Virus record (IMG/VR): IMGVR_UViG_3300025168_000038
Span: 44,144-108,143 of that record
Direction: 5' to 3' (one strand)
From: a virus
Length of the DNA: 64,000 nt
The notes under the pieces were generated by a model. That model saw only the letters and a program-made list of their open reading frames with translations. It was not told the origin of the DNA and made no database searches. Below, one piece after another: positions 25,701 to 33,271 of the stretch. Positions within the stretch are counted from its first letter, which is position 1, and every line of letters begins with the position of its first letter. The translations under genes and the position numbers were made by a program.

Positions 25701-28700
25701 TTTAGGCTCAGTAAAATTATTTTTATGTGACCATGCCTCTATCATTTCATTAGGGCGTATTTTAGAATAAGTTTTACCTAAACTATCAAAATTAATTGGT
25801 GCTGCTAAAACAAAATTATTTATAAAGTCTTGTTCTGAAATAGGTATTGAGTTCTCTAGGTTAGTATAATAGTCATTACTAAACTTATTAAAAGGAATAA
25901 TAAATATACTTTGTTGAGAGCCTTTATCAAATGATGTTTTACCTGTATTAACTACAAATACTTCCCCTTGCTTATTAATTATTCTTTCATTCTTACTTAT
26001 AGATAGCCCATTTATTCCACCAAATCTATATACTCCTCCTGTATCAACCTCTTTTTCTAATTTTTCAGCAGCTTGAATTGCATCAGCTTTTATACTATAT
26101 ACACCTAAACTATTGGCACCAATAATTTGTCTAAGCTCTTGAGATATCTTGTTACCTTTCTTATCTAGTATTGTATAAATAGATGTATTTGCTTTATCTC
26201 TTTTATTTATAACCTTTTCTTCTACATCAACTATTGCCCCTTCAAAAATAATATTTGAAGGCTTCTGTCTTACTGTTTGAAAAATAGACAGATTTAAATT
26301 TAATTGATCTAGTATATTTAATATATCTGCATTCTCTGCTGCAGGTCCGTTTATAAAATCTTGAAAGCCTGTTTCATTTTTTATATCACTCTCTGTTGGA
26401 ATTAATTCTGCAACCTGACCATTAACCAATACTGGATATCCTTTTGACCATATTTTCTTAATAGCATCATAGGCTGTTTGTATGTTAATCCCAGCAGCGC
26501 TTTCTTTCCATTCTTCTATACTTAATGAATCTCTATTAGGTATAGCCTGATATTGTCTAAACTGGTCTTCTAATGTTCTATTTAATACAACAGAATTGAT
26601 TGTTGGTATTACTTCTACATTTTCTATACCAGCATCATCTAAAATCTGATTAACATCCTTTGCACTCTCATCAGCAACTTCTTCTTGTGACCTCTCTGCT
26701 TTTGCAAGTTCTTCTGTTTGTAGATTATAACTATTTATTATTGGATTAATTTTATTATTGATAATTATAGCATCTTCCAGTATAGATGGATCTAGTAATC
26801 TGCCTGCAAATAAATATGAATTTGACTGGTCTATTGAAGATGTTTCTCCTGTTTCTAAAAAAACTTGAGTAGCTTCCGGTGTTAAATAAACATCTTCTGC
26901 AGCTAAACTATTTAGCATCTGGTTTTGTTTATCTAATACTAGCTGGGCTTTAGTTTGTTCTATTATTATTTGTTTTTGATTAGCCTCTAATACTTTAAAA
27001 TATTCTGCAGATCTATTTATTAAGTCTTCCATTTTATTAGGATCTAATAAATAATCTATAGTATTGTTAAACAAGAATGCATCTTGAGATAAAGCTGCGT
27101 AGTCTACTATTTCATTAATTGCATTATCCACTGCATCAGCATCAACAAACGTTCCTTTAGAAGCAGCTAATGAATTCAAATAGTTTTCTATTGGGCCCTT
27201 TAACTTATTCTTTTTACGCTGATCAAAAAATCCTTTTGCTGTTAGATTATCATTATATACTTTATTAATTCTATCTAGATTCTTTTTCCTTCTTTTCTTT
27301 TCCTTAAGAGATTTTTTATTTCTCTTAATTGCAATCTCATCTAATCCAGATTCATTATTAGCATTTTGTTCTAGTATTAATATCTCTTGTTGTAATCTAT
27401 CTACTTCTACTTCTAAAGATTCTTTATCTAATAAAGGTGTAACATCATTAGCAGCCATATTACCAAACAATGGAGTAGACTCTAATGACTGAGCAATTTT
27501 TACTTTTCTATTTAGTGCATCTTTAAATGCATTCTGAGTAAACATATAAAACATTTCTTGATGTTCATATGCCTTTTTTAATCTTTGCTCATCTCTATAT
27601 TTTCTTGTTCCAGGCGTAAACATTTCTGGCTTGTATCTAGGTTTAAATATGCTTTTCTTATTATTAAACATATCACCATACTCAGTAATAAGATCTAATT
27701 GTTTTTGTATCTTTGATCTTACTTGTTCTATACTACCATAATCCTTTTTAGGAAATGCCTCACCTAAAGCTTTATCATCAAGCTGACTAAAATCTACCAT
27801 CTCTTGTTGATAAAATCCTATTGAGCCTTTTTTATATTTATCATGTAAATTTTTAAACTCTAAGAAATTTCTACCATTAAAGTAATCATACTTATCATTC
27901 CTTGAAATAGCATCATCCATAGCATTGGATGTTTGTTTCATAGTTGACATCATTAGCTGATCATTATTTAAGATAGCATCTAAACCATCTACACCTTTTT
28001 CAGACATATCTTCTGATTGGCGTATAATATCTGCTATTACTTTTTCCTCTGCTGTTCTTGCGTTTGCATAATCCGCTCTAGAAGCTTTACTTCTCAAAGC
28101 ATAGAGTTTAGGAACTTGTTGAAATAAAACATTTTGATAAGGCCCAGCTAAACCACCCATCAAAAATCCGGATAAAAATGTATTTAATCCTTGTGCTGTA
28201 AACTGATCCTGTATACCATCCATTGCAAATGAACCATATAAATTCTTTGTACCTGCACCAGGCTCTCTAAGCAAGGCACCATAGTAGCCTTCATTAGTTG
28301 CAGCAATAGCTTCTTGTGAAACTTCTTGTAGTCCCTCTGCTATTCCTGCTGCACCGTATCTTAACATCATACCTCCAAAAACTCTTGGAGCATTTTTTAT
28401 TCCACCAGCTGTAAATTGTCTAACAATATTTGTAGGAGTAGGCATACCTAAAAAAGTTGCACCCTTTTGATAAGTTCCTTTTAAAGCTTTTCCTGTAACA
28501 GCATCTACTAGTGGATTAGTTCTAAATACTTTTTCTGATAGATTCTTATATCCTCTTCTCCAACTTCCAAAGGCACCTCTTAAAACAAACTTGTTTGATA
28601 AATATATTATACCAAAGTTTTGCATTTGTGTTCTAAATGCAGCTTGAGCAGCTTTTACTTTTGTATCAGATAGTTGATCTGCTGTAATAGCTTTACCAGG

Positions 28701-29891
28701 ATTTTGTTGTGCTAAATATTTTAAATGATTTTGTTCTACTCTATTACTAACCATACCAGCTTCTAGTTTAGCTTCAGATAAAGCAATATTAAATTGTCTT
28801 ATATCTCTATAGAAAGCACCAAAAGCATTACCACTTTTAGTAATATTAAATAAATTTTGTGCAGCATTACCTGTTGTTTGCCAATTCTTTATAGCATAAG
28901 TTAGTTCTGGTGCAACAAATCTTCCAAAAGCTTCTGCACCACCATAATAGAATTGTTTAGCGTTTTCAGCATTATTAAGTGTTCTAACCAATGCTTCACC
29001 AGAACTTGCATATCTTTTTACATCAAATAAATTAGCAATAGCTTTTCCTGTCCTGACTAAATTTCTACCTGTGCCTGCCACAAAAGCAGCAAAACCTGCT
29101 GGTGCTCCTGCGCCTGTTGATGTTAATGCAGCTGATCCCATTGCTAACACTAACTCTTCTACTGCTATAGATGCAATAATACCTGCTGTATAACCAAAGC
29201 TTAAACCAGTATTAGTTAATAAACCAAAAGGTCCTCCTTTGCTTGTTGAACCTATTCTCATAGCATCTTCCATAGTATTTGCTGCTTCTAAGTCTGGAGC
29301 TGACCAATAACCATCTCCATCAAATGCATCTGCTATAGATCTATAAGAAGAACCAAGACCTATAGAAAATTGACTGCCTAATTGATTCCAAGCTCTAGAA
29401 AAATCATCATACTTGCTACTATTAGCATTATAAAAAGATTCATTGTTTGAATAAGGGTTAAAGCCTAACTCACTATAATTAGGACTAGCATAAAATCTAT
29501 CAAAATTACTATTCTTAATATTACCATAATCTGGTGCAGCAGCCACTAAATTATTTTGTGATGGTGCGTTTGCTGTTGCTTTCATCTGCTCACCTAAACT
29601 AAGATCTGATATTTGAGTCTTAGATGGATTATATCCTATATCTAATAAACCAGGATTGTTGCTAGAAACATTACCAATTACTTCAGGACCATACTTAAAC
29701 ATATCACGTTGATACCTGTCTACATTTAATAAAGCAGCTGGGTCAGCCATATTTAAAAAGTCTGGACCATATTGTTCTGTATCCATTAAAGACTGCATTG
29801 TCTTATATGGTTTAGCATCATTTACTAAATCAACCTTAGGATTGTTGCCTGTAAGGTTCTCCTGAAGGGCTTGTGGATCTTGGTTTTCCAT
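16728..29891 (-). CDS. Giant 4387-residue virion RNA polymerase polyprotein with zincin domain
   Basis: One uninterrupted frame of 4387 residues. RNA polymerase: SGADFDIDQAYIHM places the triple Asp of the beta-prime-like double-psi barrel at Asp3514/3516/3518, preceded by the DY-HSAFNVKVVDFLP context seen in crAss-like virion polymerases (phi14:2 gp66 type). APESALKM (Lys3168) and the ADAQ block near 3043 fit the beta-like barrel. Together these suggest a single-chain polymerase over roughly residues 2200-4200. Zincin: HEAFH at 2046-2050 with EEYMAD at 2112-2117 is a complete HExxH...E metallopeptidase signature. The N-terminal 650 residues have hydrophobic Gly/Ala stretches (SFGYTAGIIASIAVEEL; FLSGFLMGGLAGPYQ), and helical linkers occupy 650-1900. 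It would be packaged, ejected and transcribe early genes. It ends TAG, with the next cargo gene 2 bp on. Confidence 0.88.
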   Translation of the reverse strand: MENQDPQALQENLTGNNPKVDLVNDAKPYKTMQSLMDTEQYGPDFLNMADPAALLNVDRYQRDMFKYGPEVIGNVSSNNPGLLDIGYNPSKTQISDLSLGEQMKATANAPSQNNLVAAAPDYGNIKNSNFDRFYASPNYSELGFNPYSNNESFYNANSSKYDDFSRAWNQLGSQFSIGLGSSYRSIADAFDGDGYWSAPDLEAANTMEDAMRIGSTSKGGPFGLLTNTGLSFGYTAGIIASIAVEELVLAMGSAALTSTGAGAPAGFAAFVAGTGRNLVRTGKAIANLFDVKRYASSGEALVRTLNNAENAKQFYYGGAEAFGRFVAPELTYAIKNWQTTGNAAQNLFNITKSGNAFGAFYRDIRQFNIALSEAKLEAGMVSNRVEQNHLKYLAQQNPGKAITADQLSDTKVKAAQAAFRTQMQNFGIIYLSNKFVLRGAFGSWRRGYKNLSEKVFRTNPLVDAVTGKALKGTYQKGATFLGMPTPTNIVRQFTAGGIKNAPRVFGGMMLRYGAAGIAEGLQEVSQEAIAATNEGYYGALLREPGAGTKNLYGSFAMDGIQDQFTAQGLNTFLSGFLMGGLAGPYQNVLFQQVPKLYALRSKASRADYANARTAEEKVIADIIRQSEDMSEKGVDGLDAILNNDQLMMSTMKQTSNAMDDAISRNDKYDYFNGRNFLEFKNLHDKYKKGSIGFYQQEMVDFSQLDDKALGEAFPKKDYGSIEQVRSKIQKQLDLITEYGDMFNNKKSIFKPRYKPEMFTPGTRKYRDEQRLKKAYEHQEMFYMFTQNAFKDALNRKVKIAQSLESTPLFGNMAANDVTPLLDKESLEVEVDRLQQEILILEQNANNESGLDEIAIKRNKKSLKEKKRRKKNLDRINKVYNDNLTAKGFFDQRKKNKLKGPIENYLNSLAASKGTFVDADAVDNAINEIVDYAALSQDAFLFNNTIDYLLDPNKMEDLINRSAEYFKVLEANQKQIIIEQTKAQLVLDKQNQMLNSLAAEDVYLTPEATQVFLETGETSSIDQSNSYLFAGRLLDPSILEDAIIINNKINPIINSYNLQTEELAKAERSQEEVADESAKDVNQILDDAGIENVEVIPTINSVVLNRTLEDQFRQYQAIPNRDSLSIEEWKESAAGINIQTAYDAIKKIWSKGYPVLVNGQVAELIPTESDIKNETGFQDFINGPAAENADILNILDQLNLNLSIFQTVRQKPSNIIFEGAIVDVEEKVINKRDKANTSIYTILDKKGNKISQELRQIIGANSLGVYSIKADAIQAAEKLEKEVDTGGVYRFGGINGLSISKNERIINKQGEVFVVNTGKTSFDKGSQQSIFIIPFNKFSNDYYTNLENSIPISEQDFINNFVLAAPINFDSLGKTYSKIRPNEMIEAWSHKNNFTEPKDSANERTDLIISNLTTEELNGLNLFITPVTQSPSKNYVIPADGLKPNPYIKENTNSYNIGIQVIDVNVIDKINNLYDTNPDITRLEESANNVFAYLPSQRFSFFDKDGKAVMPHDFDVEFMKSVIKFDKDLTGVEIDSQSNLSPGVQTLQYIQENFAKAAVLNQAIQKLANQDGRGEAIFGELPDGIRINLFEGYDNYTSPNTFTSLKDLKYSSDGLGNYLIYDISVGGNNSAPKVISNLEGDALDVLREETEAALKRNGLWKQSVEGGTNRYMVVLKQPNGVYSVVTSKPKLQQKVDLDIELLRLINRAQTTVESNLDKDKKPKDINFNEEFNKETLSKIFITSKPGSKRKVFLDVDQYGNIRMRVKDAIANENRTLGGALYKQTGKTQYLYPADLNLGVAEETRKSPQDLIQLLLDKINGDENLGEGTISLKNFTTSIAEDASITDFLVDLETAIDPNQLRKGFRLLTTANPKSIGRELSKGNISVTPLIEESAPENVEVLPDIAEEVEVLEEVSDLNSILTKISILKAQLEDQYGPTNRKRLRQAYKENKELQDLFKKRDELRGANKIVKGSFNSTDVESIDSFSVWASQTLPDYIGIADIATLRSNLITTGTRVGSFVLNINDIAGGLDVSGTIYTGANSPFRYHEAFHGVYRMILTPQEQAKYLRIARKEQRANLRKEGKSLASELQKFRNSADTYTNMSQERLEREYFEEYMADQFELFKTGPKNTKTSSEVKSLFTKILDWIKGVLNQFYKNELTSLFENIDGGKFQSAPIATNEFTTLGSSVEANKLIPYQMVDRNAGIGELYVPSFVANGIISSMAGVLIDRKFNFIPTEEKLKFNQDEELDVIVDEFAETYDVFSNANSQFLEGSKEHDMLKLLTAAFEDFIPQIKQSVTDVLDIIDLQSAQQVERNDEFIDNEGLRTVQQYGKETYLSGGLDNLPAAVRKYIGTVTYIEKDYFGNTTLVNGTPITVPVNANVVYNGMLKSLEGLEDPVEMLQAMYAFSQTNPQTEAVVNQIFENSGINMPESYTEDFTFEQFPEGITNPNFLIKVLNSFTNFRVEWFFTQRDMLGNSIVHSASQRDDSNNQLDSWSEGYSSKLQLWQDDLNIRKDALKALVTLQTELRPKKTTIRNNALNERSRKLSKLLFDNLGISISPGYMSYSRLMARENLTKAQEQLLSFHPDVQPMTLNDIEVFFELIKEGVDLFSPEGAESKLKKLALGNASFDETIGATVFKNSNNDLVNSHQQPTFNLRKTRALNSASERARLLQDDYLSNNFLLNSPAFNALADNNQVKISRISGTKVLRSLSADLDVKSSLTLKSTDYGKYTPAEFLVTNINNYLAFYNSLNRKPLKSVLVKNPVNGTDSRFAISPNLIRVMESSNTGDQTTLPIIKAVEKIQGRDVITDEVLEAFYNFVENEYNRIVRENGPNRTTDVIEGYNTGEFRSKTFANNETLLNIDTRSGLIKEALSEEPAAFEQALRAAKLNKKSFKKQLEANLDSKFNEFDNLIDTLNVRNRIDKKIVRGISRGTTGAVKEAAKSTAAMYNLIDMDPIYNLKQVFFNNYLNVKSLNELYLSDQAKVLKDFTDKSKRAKGNNNSFIPAETYLTDPRLGVMHETNKINLVAFNEPTLMSGLSSNSIQIADAQVYGTVKATRHFQFGIGEMTPALAAALNKIEQGEVLQWEEIGELISQGNMLNSKKYAYFDGETYIKMSYTTLTKELTSMQNSDDMWVAKPGQEKLHNLRVNLEELDKENQTVSIAAPESALKMMKQNLNPISDLNGQPSGFTNNATTIYAKYFGLQQINPSNKKQITLQSQMKTLNTSEQDPRNKDIQQTIINYNNDLKYRSRLKYNAKVKLTFNVEDVRSEIDASKLNKIVSPNLVLFSKYAVNSLQAGQSTSNLIEFFSSDENNQLKYNLDNPYTISKYEQLFLTYFSQGVFQEKVNGTSVALVSSLGKNVYRRVFSIETFNGKVTPDRQEVIRENEFLNGNFTLDNRSLEELNTGDPLPAEGVIIVDRLRYNLKEYKGGEYQGQRYSEAIMPPQSKEVNDLLAYKSKYRRYKNTIPDVVSEMYAVRIPSEDYHSAFNVKVVDFLPNFMGGSAMFSNELIEVSGADFDIDQAYIHMKEFYVEKGEFKAYENNYSSYINYVNKKVNETGNQYSEAIKLYKLQGVIISDSLVDIDQTPAENAGFSKNAVGALKVLGMPITQSEFNQFVKDNKQAPYEAPVSNKLVDYKRQLVSNDYLTSGTYPIAYRPSNLDLLKNVWESVRKLPGFSERTNQAGKDIDTLTGQTVAFTNNKGASIGSVVSPNLYLSLFKEYKIGLGTLKFELDGKEYKSFGGTLNENGMRKQDLMSSLIVAMTDNAKEFLVSKLGLNAHATRMLSNMIQLGVPLETSILLLNQKIIQDIYRQIDNSDGISPSIGDRINDLIERDDKGKIVKGIVPDKDALERGVADNLEVLELQGALQVFAKVITISNFTVKLNSLVSLNNGLGKNIDSISQRVESINDFIKNPYFIKVRNMLSSSYLSGLSEQLSDINVNILPKMFLSQTPGVKRITSELVGRLDTNLYKNSEAVRTKVKKDVLAFVTLSAYQNIDKNNPLSNGILYPGQDNEQGNVWHAVEQLRISDPGNFFLFDFVTTYKPTDKGNRSGLYLAQANTWRKLNRLQKYDLQTSFNKLYNNPDTRQFAKTVINYIMVKDGLQLAPGGLLESISPYVLEDYLSEINSTEKYLRSKEFTDAGGTTSFVENYLLSASNAKLLPRKFNSETDSIAIKRMDTIDRQTGIESTIYQRNDQEKTSVDLIGSPLQFGAGFMFGNRPTLKQMMEKPEVSKSTPEVVKETEDTSKTVPQIFRNQSINLDVTDESVIIDSVNIVDTAELDAIAASIAEATDNITSEELGILEVEELPISENRQELIGQLDMFDPFISHPEITEFWDSNIEDGSFSTEVKNFKRENNINSLEDLLDLYDRNPNSMWGSPQELIDQIKKCNL

Positions 29892-29900
29892 ACTTACCTA

Positions 29901-32900
29901 TTAATTATTTTTTGATTCTTTGCTTTTTGCTGTATAAGCTGCGTCATTGTTTATTTTTTGCTTAGATAATATACCTAATACATAATCATAATATTCATCA
30001 TAACCCGTTTTGTTTTCTTGCTCACCACCTAATATTGTTGAAATTGGCTCTTGTCTATAACCTTTAGGAAATTTAGTAGCATCAGATTCATAATGATTCA
30101 AATAACCATTTACATTTATTCTACCACCAACTTTCTGGAAACTAAAAGAACCGTGTCCAGCATTACCTGCAAAATATGGTGCAGCATAAGCAGATGGATC
30201 AATTGTAAGTATGTTATTATTTGTGCTAGCAATTCTTTTCTCTAATGTAGTATTACTTTGTGTAACATCATAACCTAATGGGTTTGCTTTTATAGTAGAG
30301 CTTCTAGGAAATATATATGTAAATCCTGATCTTAAAACTTCAGTTACATCACTTGCATCCACATCTGCAGGATAAACTGAATTATCTTTATCTGTTAATG
30401 CTTTTATTAACTCTTGAGAAAAATTACTTAATTCATATGCAGCGTAAGGTTCATTTTGTAGTTCACCTGTCTTATCTCTTATCTCTGGACCATAGCTATC
30501 ATAAAAAGTTAATCTCATTGCTAGTTTATCTGCACCTAAGCTTTGTTCATTTGTTATTCTATCATAAATATACATAGCAGCTTTACTTTTAGTGCTTGAT
30601 ACATCCATAGCATCAGCTGTTAAAATATCTACAAAATCATCACTGTCTTCTGAACCTATTGTTGTACCTATAAAACCATAGTTACCACTTCCGCTTGCTT
30701 TATTAGAATTAATTTGTGCATAAAAATCACCTAAAAATTTATTTTGTGTTGATCCAGCTTTTGGTGCCAATGTTAAGTCTGATGAGTTTGCTACATCAAA
30801 TCTTATATTACTAGCTGGTATAGCACCCAGTCCTTGACTGTTATTCATAAATGTTCTAGAAGGAGTAGTTGACATTAATTTGTTTATGTCTGCTTTAAAT
30901 CTTTTATATATTTTTCCTAAATTCTTATCTAATTGATTTTCATCAAAAGCAGTTACAAACTTATATGGACTAGAAAACTTATCATTACCATATCTAGACA
31001 TCATGTCCAATTCATCTTGTGACTTTAACACTTGTTTGGTAGTCATTAAATCATCATTATTGAAAATACCATAAAAGTCAATTGTTTTATTTGGGTCTAT
31101 ATCACCTGATTGAATACGTGCCATGTTAGCATCCTTAAACTGCTCCTCAGTCATAATGCTTTTAGAATCATTGTCTATTGGAAAAATATATCCATTCTCT
31201 AGTAATAAATGAATATTTTTTTCTGCAGGAGTAAGGTCCTTTTTATTAGTATTTGATAAAGCAAGTTCAATTAATCTTGCTTTGTCATATTGATCTTTCA
31301 TAGCTAGATCTACAGCAGTATTATAAAGTTCAATCTGTGTTGATAAACCAGGAGTTGTTATGCTTGTTCCACTATTAAATAGTTTATTACTTATAGACAT
31401 AAATGGACTATTAGGAGATGTATCAATACCATTTGCATGTGCACCTGTTGCATCAGTATAATATTTTTGTAAATCACCAAATAAAGATTCTATACCGTTT
31501 GCATATTGATAATTGTCTGTTTCTAATTGATCATCATCTAATTGTCTATTGCTTAATTTTTTAACAACATCTTGTAAGTTAGCGGTGTAATAATCTTCTG
31601 GTTGATTTGGATCAGGGTTTTCAACTAAAGGAACAGTATAAAAACCAGGTCTATCAGGAACATCATATAAACCAGAACCTGCTATCATCTCTTCTAACAT
31701 ACCTAAACGTTCAGTTAAAAGTTCATTACCACGTTCTTGTATTGCAATGACGTCCATTTCAAGTGGGTTGTCTGTTCCAACAAAATTATTATTTTTATCT
31801 ACAGCAAAAGTTGCACCAAGACCTTTTACATCTTGTACAGTGTTTCTCATCTGTTGTGCATAATCTATTCCTCCAAGTTCCATTAGTTTTAAGGATTGAT
31901 CTCTTTTATACTTTATAGTAGCTGCATCAGCATCTATTTCGGCTTTTTGTACTTGTAGATTCCATTTATTTGTATACTTAAGATTTTCTAATTCAAAGTT
32001 ATTTTGTTCTTGAGTCACTTCCATCTCTCTCATACTAAATTGTCTAGCAGCTTTACGTACATCTGTATCAATATTGTAATTAGATAAAAGAGCCATTGCT
32101 TTATTAAACAATGCTTCATCATCAGGATCAGATGTAGCAGCAAACTGATTAAGTTTAAATAGCCTATCTAAATCAATCTTCATTCTTTCTGCATCACTCA
32201 AGTTTTGATTTTTAATATTCTCATCTAAACTGCCAGGAACTATACCATGATTAGCTGCATAATTATCCCAGTTTACATTTACTTCATTTTGCTTTCTTAA
32301 TTCATATTCTTTTTTTGTTTGGTATTCAAGATTCTTGTTTTCTATTCTAGAAATTTGTTCTGAAGCCCAAGCATTTAGCCCTTCTTGTTCTGTTGCAAAC
32401 ACACCTTTGCCAACCATAGTTTCAGCAAAGTCATAAGCTTGTACGTAAGACTTAGCATTATAAAACTTTTGCACTCTTGGATCATCTATTAAAGCAGACA
32501 TAATCTGTTCATAAGCAGGTCCTTCTACTAAGCTTCCATTTTTTTGTGTTATTATAAAATTCTTATCTTCCATTAGGATAGGGTTTCCTTGTCCATCTAC
32601 TTTACCTGTATCTTTGATGTTTGGTATAGGTAAAGATATAGTTAATCCAGGATCTAATTCTGATAAATATTTTTGTGCATTTTGCACTAAATCAGCATCT
32701 AAAATTAATTCAGGAAGCGGTTGACTTTGTAATTCACCTCTTCCAGCTTCCATAAACTTTCTTCTATCTATTTCAAGTTTACGTAAACTTACTTCACTAT
32801 TTGCTAACTCTCTTGTTTCTTGATTATTACTTGATGCTAAATTCTGGTATTTTTTTATAGCATCATTATATGATCCAGTCCATACCATATCATACACTAC

Positions 32901-33212
32901 TTCATCATCCTCAAAAAATGGTGCAAATGCTGACTTAGCAGCTTGTACATTTTGTTCTAAAGAAAGATCCATACCAGATATTTTTTCTAGTGATGGTCCT
33001 AATTTTTCAGCATATTGTCTTTGATACTCTAAGCTGTTTGGGTTAGTAAGTGGTGAATATACAACTTTATTATATAAATCATTCTGTGCTTTCCACCCTG
33101 CATCATATTTAGCCTGACGTGCATCTAATGTAGCAGACAAAAATTTATAGTCTGGTGTAAATGGTTTTATGTCTGGGTAAAAATTCTTTTGTCCTTTAAT
33201 GTATGTTGCCAT
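29901..33212 (-). CDS. Crassvirales-type cargo protein
   Basis: 1103 residues. The N-terminus (MATYIKGQKNFYPDIKPFTP, then DARQAKYDAGWKAQNDLYNK and SLEQNVQAAKSAFAPFFED) matches the pattern IKG-x-x-x-Y-x-P-x-x-x-P-F-x-P-D ... YD-x-x-W that I recall from cargo proteins of crAss-like phages. The rest is acidic, Gln/Asn-rich and largely helical to about residue 500, then mixed. No enzyme motif or signal peptide is seen. It lies immediately before the polymerase gene (9 bp) in the cargo operon. The likely role is packaging inside the virion and ejection with the polymerase, by position and resemblance only. Confidence 0.75.
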   Translation of the reverse strand: MATYIKGQKNFYPDIKPFTPDYKFLSATLDARQAKYDAGWKAQNDLYNKVVYSPLTNPNSLEYQRQYAEKLGPSLEKISGMDLSLEQNVQAAKSAFAPFFEDDEVVYDMVWTGSYNDAIKKYQNLASSNNQETRELANSEVSLRKLEIDRRKFMEAGRGELQSQPLPELILDADLVQNAQKYLSELDPGLTISLPIPNIKDTGKVDGQGNPILMEDKNFIITQKNGSLVEGPAYEQIMSALIDDPRVQKFYNAKSYVQAYDFAETMVGKGVFATEQEGLNAWASEQISRIENKNLEYQTKKEYELRKQNEVNVNWDNYAANHGIVPGSLDENIKNQNLSDAERMKIDLDRLFKLNQFAATSDPDDEALFNKAMALLSNYNIDTDVRKAARQFSMREMEVTQEQNNFELENLKYTNKWNLQVQKAEIDADAATIKYKRDQSLKLMELGGIDYAQQMRNTVQDVKGLGATFAVDKNNNFVGTDNPLEMDVIAIQERGNELLTERLGMLEEMIAGSGLYDVPDRPGFYTVPLVENPDPNQPEDYYTANLQDVVKKLSNRQLDDDQLETDNYQYANGIESLFGDLQKYYTDATGAHANGIDTSPNSPFMSISNKLFNSGTSITTPGLSTQIELYNTAVDLAMKDQYDKARLIELALSNTNKKDLTPAEKNIHLLLENGYIFPIDNDSKSIMTEEQFKDANMARIQSGDIDPNKTIDFYGIFNNDDLMTTKQVLKSQDELDMMSRYGNDKFSSPYKFVTAFDENQLDKNLGKIYKRFKADINKLMSTTPSRTFMNNSQGLGAIPASNIRFDVANSSDLTLAPKAGSTQNKFLGDFYAQINSNKASGSGNYGFIGTTIGSEDSDDFVDILTADAMDVSSTKSKAAMYIYDRITNEQSLGADKLAMRLTFYDSYGPEIRDKTGELQNEPYAAYELSNFSQELIKALTDKDNSVYPADVDASDVTEVLRSGFTYIFPRSSTIKANPLGYDVTQSNTTLEKRIASTNNNILTIDPSAYAAPYFAGNAGHGSFSFQKVGGRINVNGYLNHYESDATKFPKGYRQEPISTILGGEQENKTGYDEYYDYVLGILSKQKINNDAAYTAKSKESKNN

Positions 33213-33271
33213 AATTCAAAATTAATATAATTTATTAAGTTTACTAATATTAGTTAATAAACCTTTATTGT

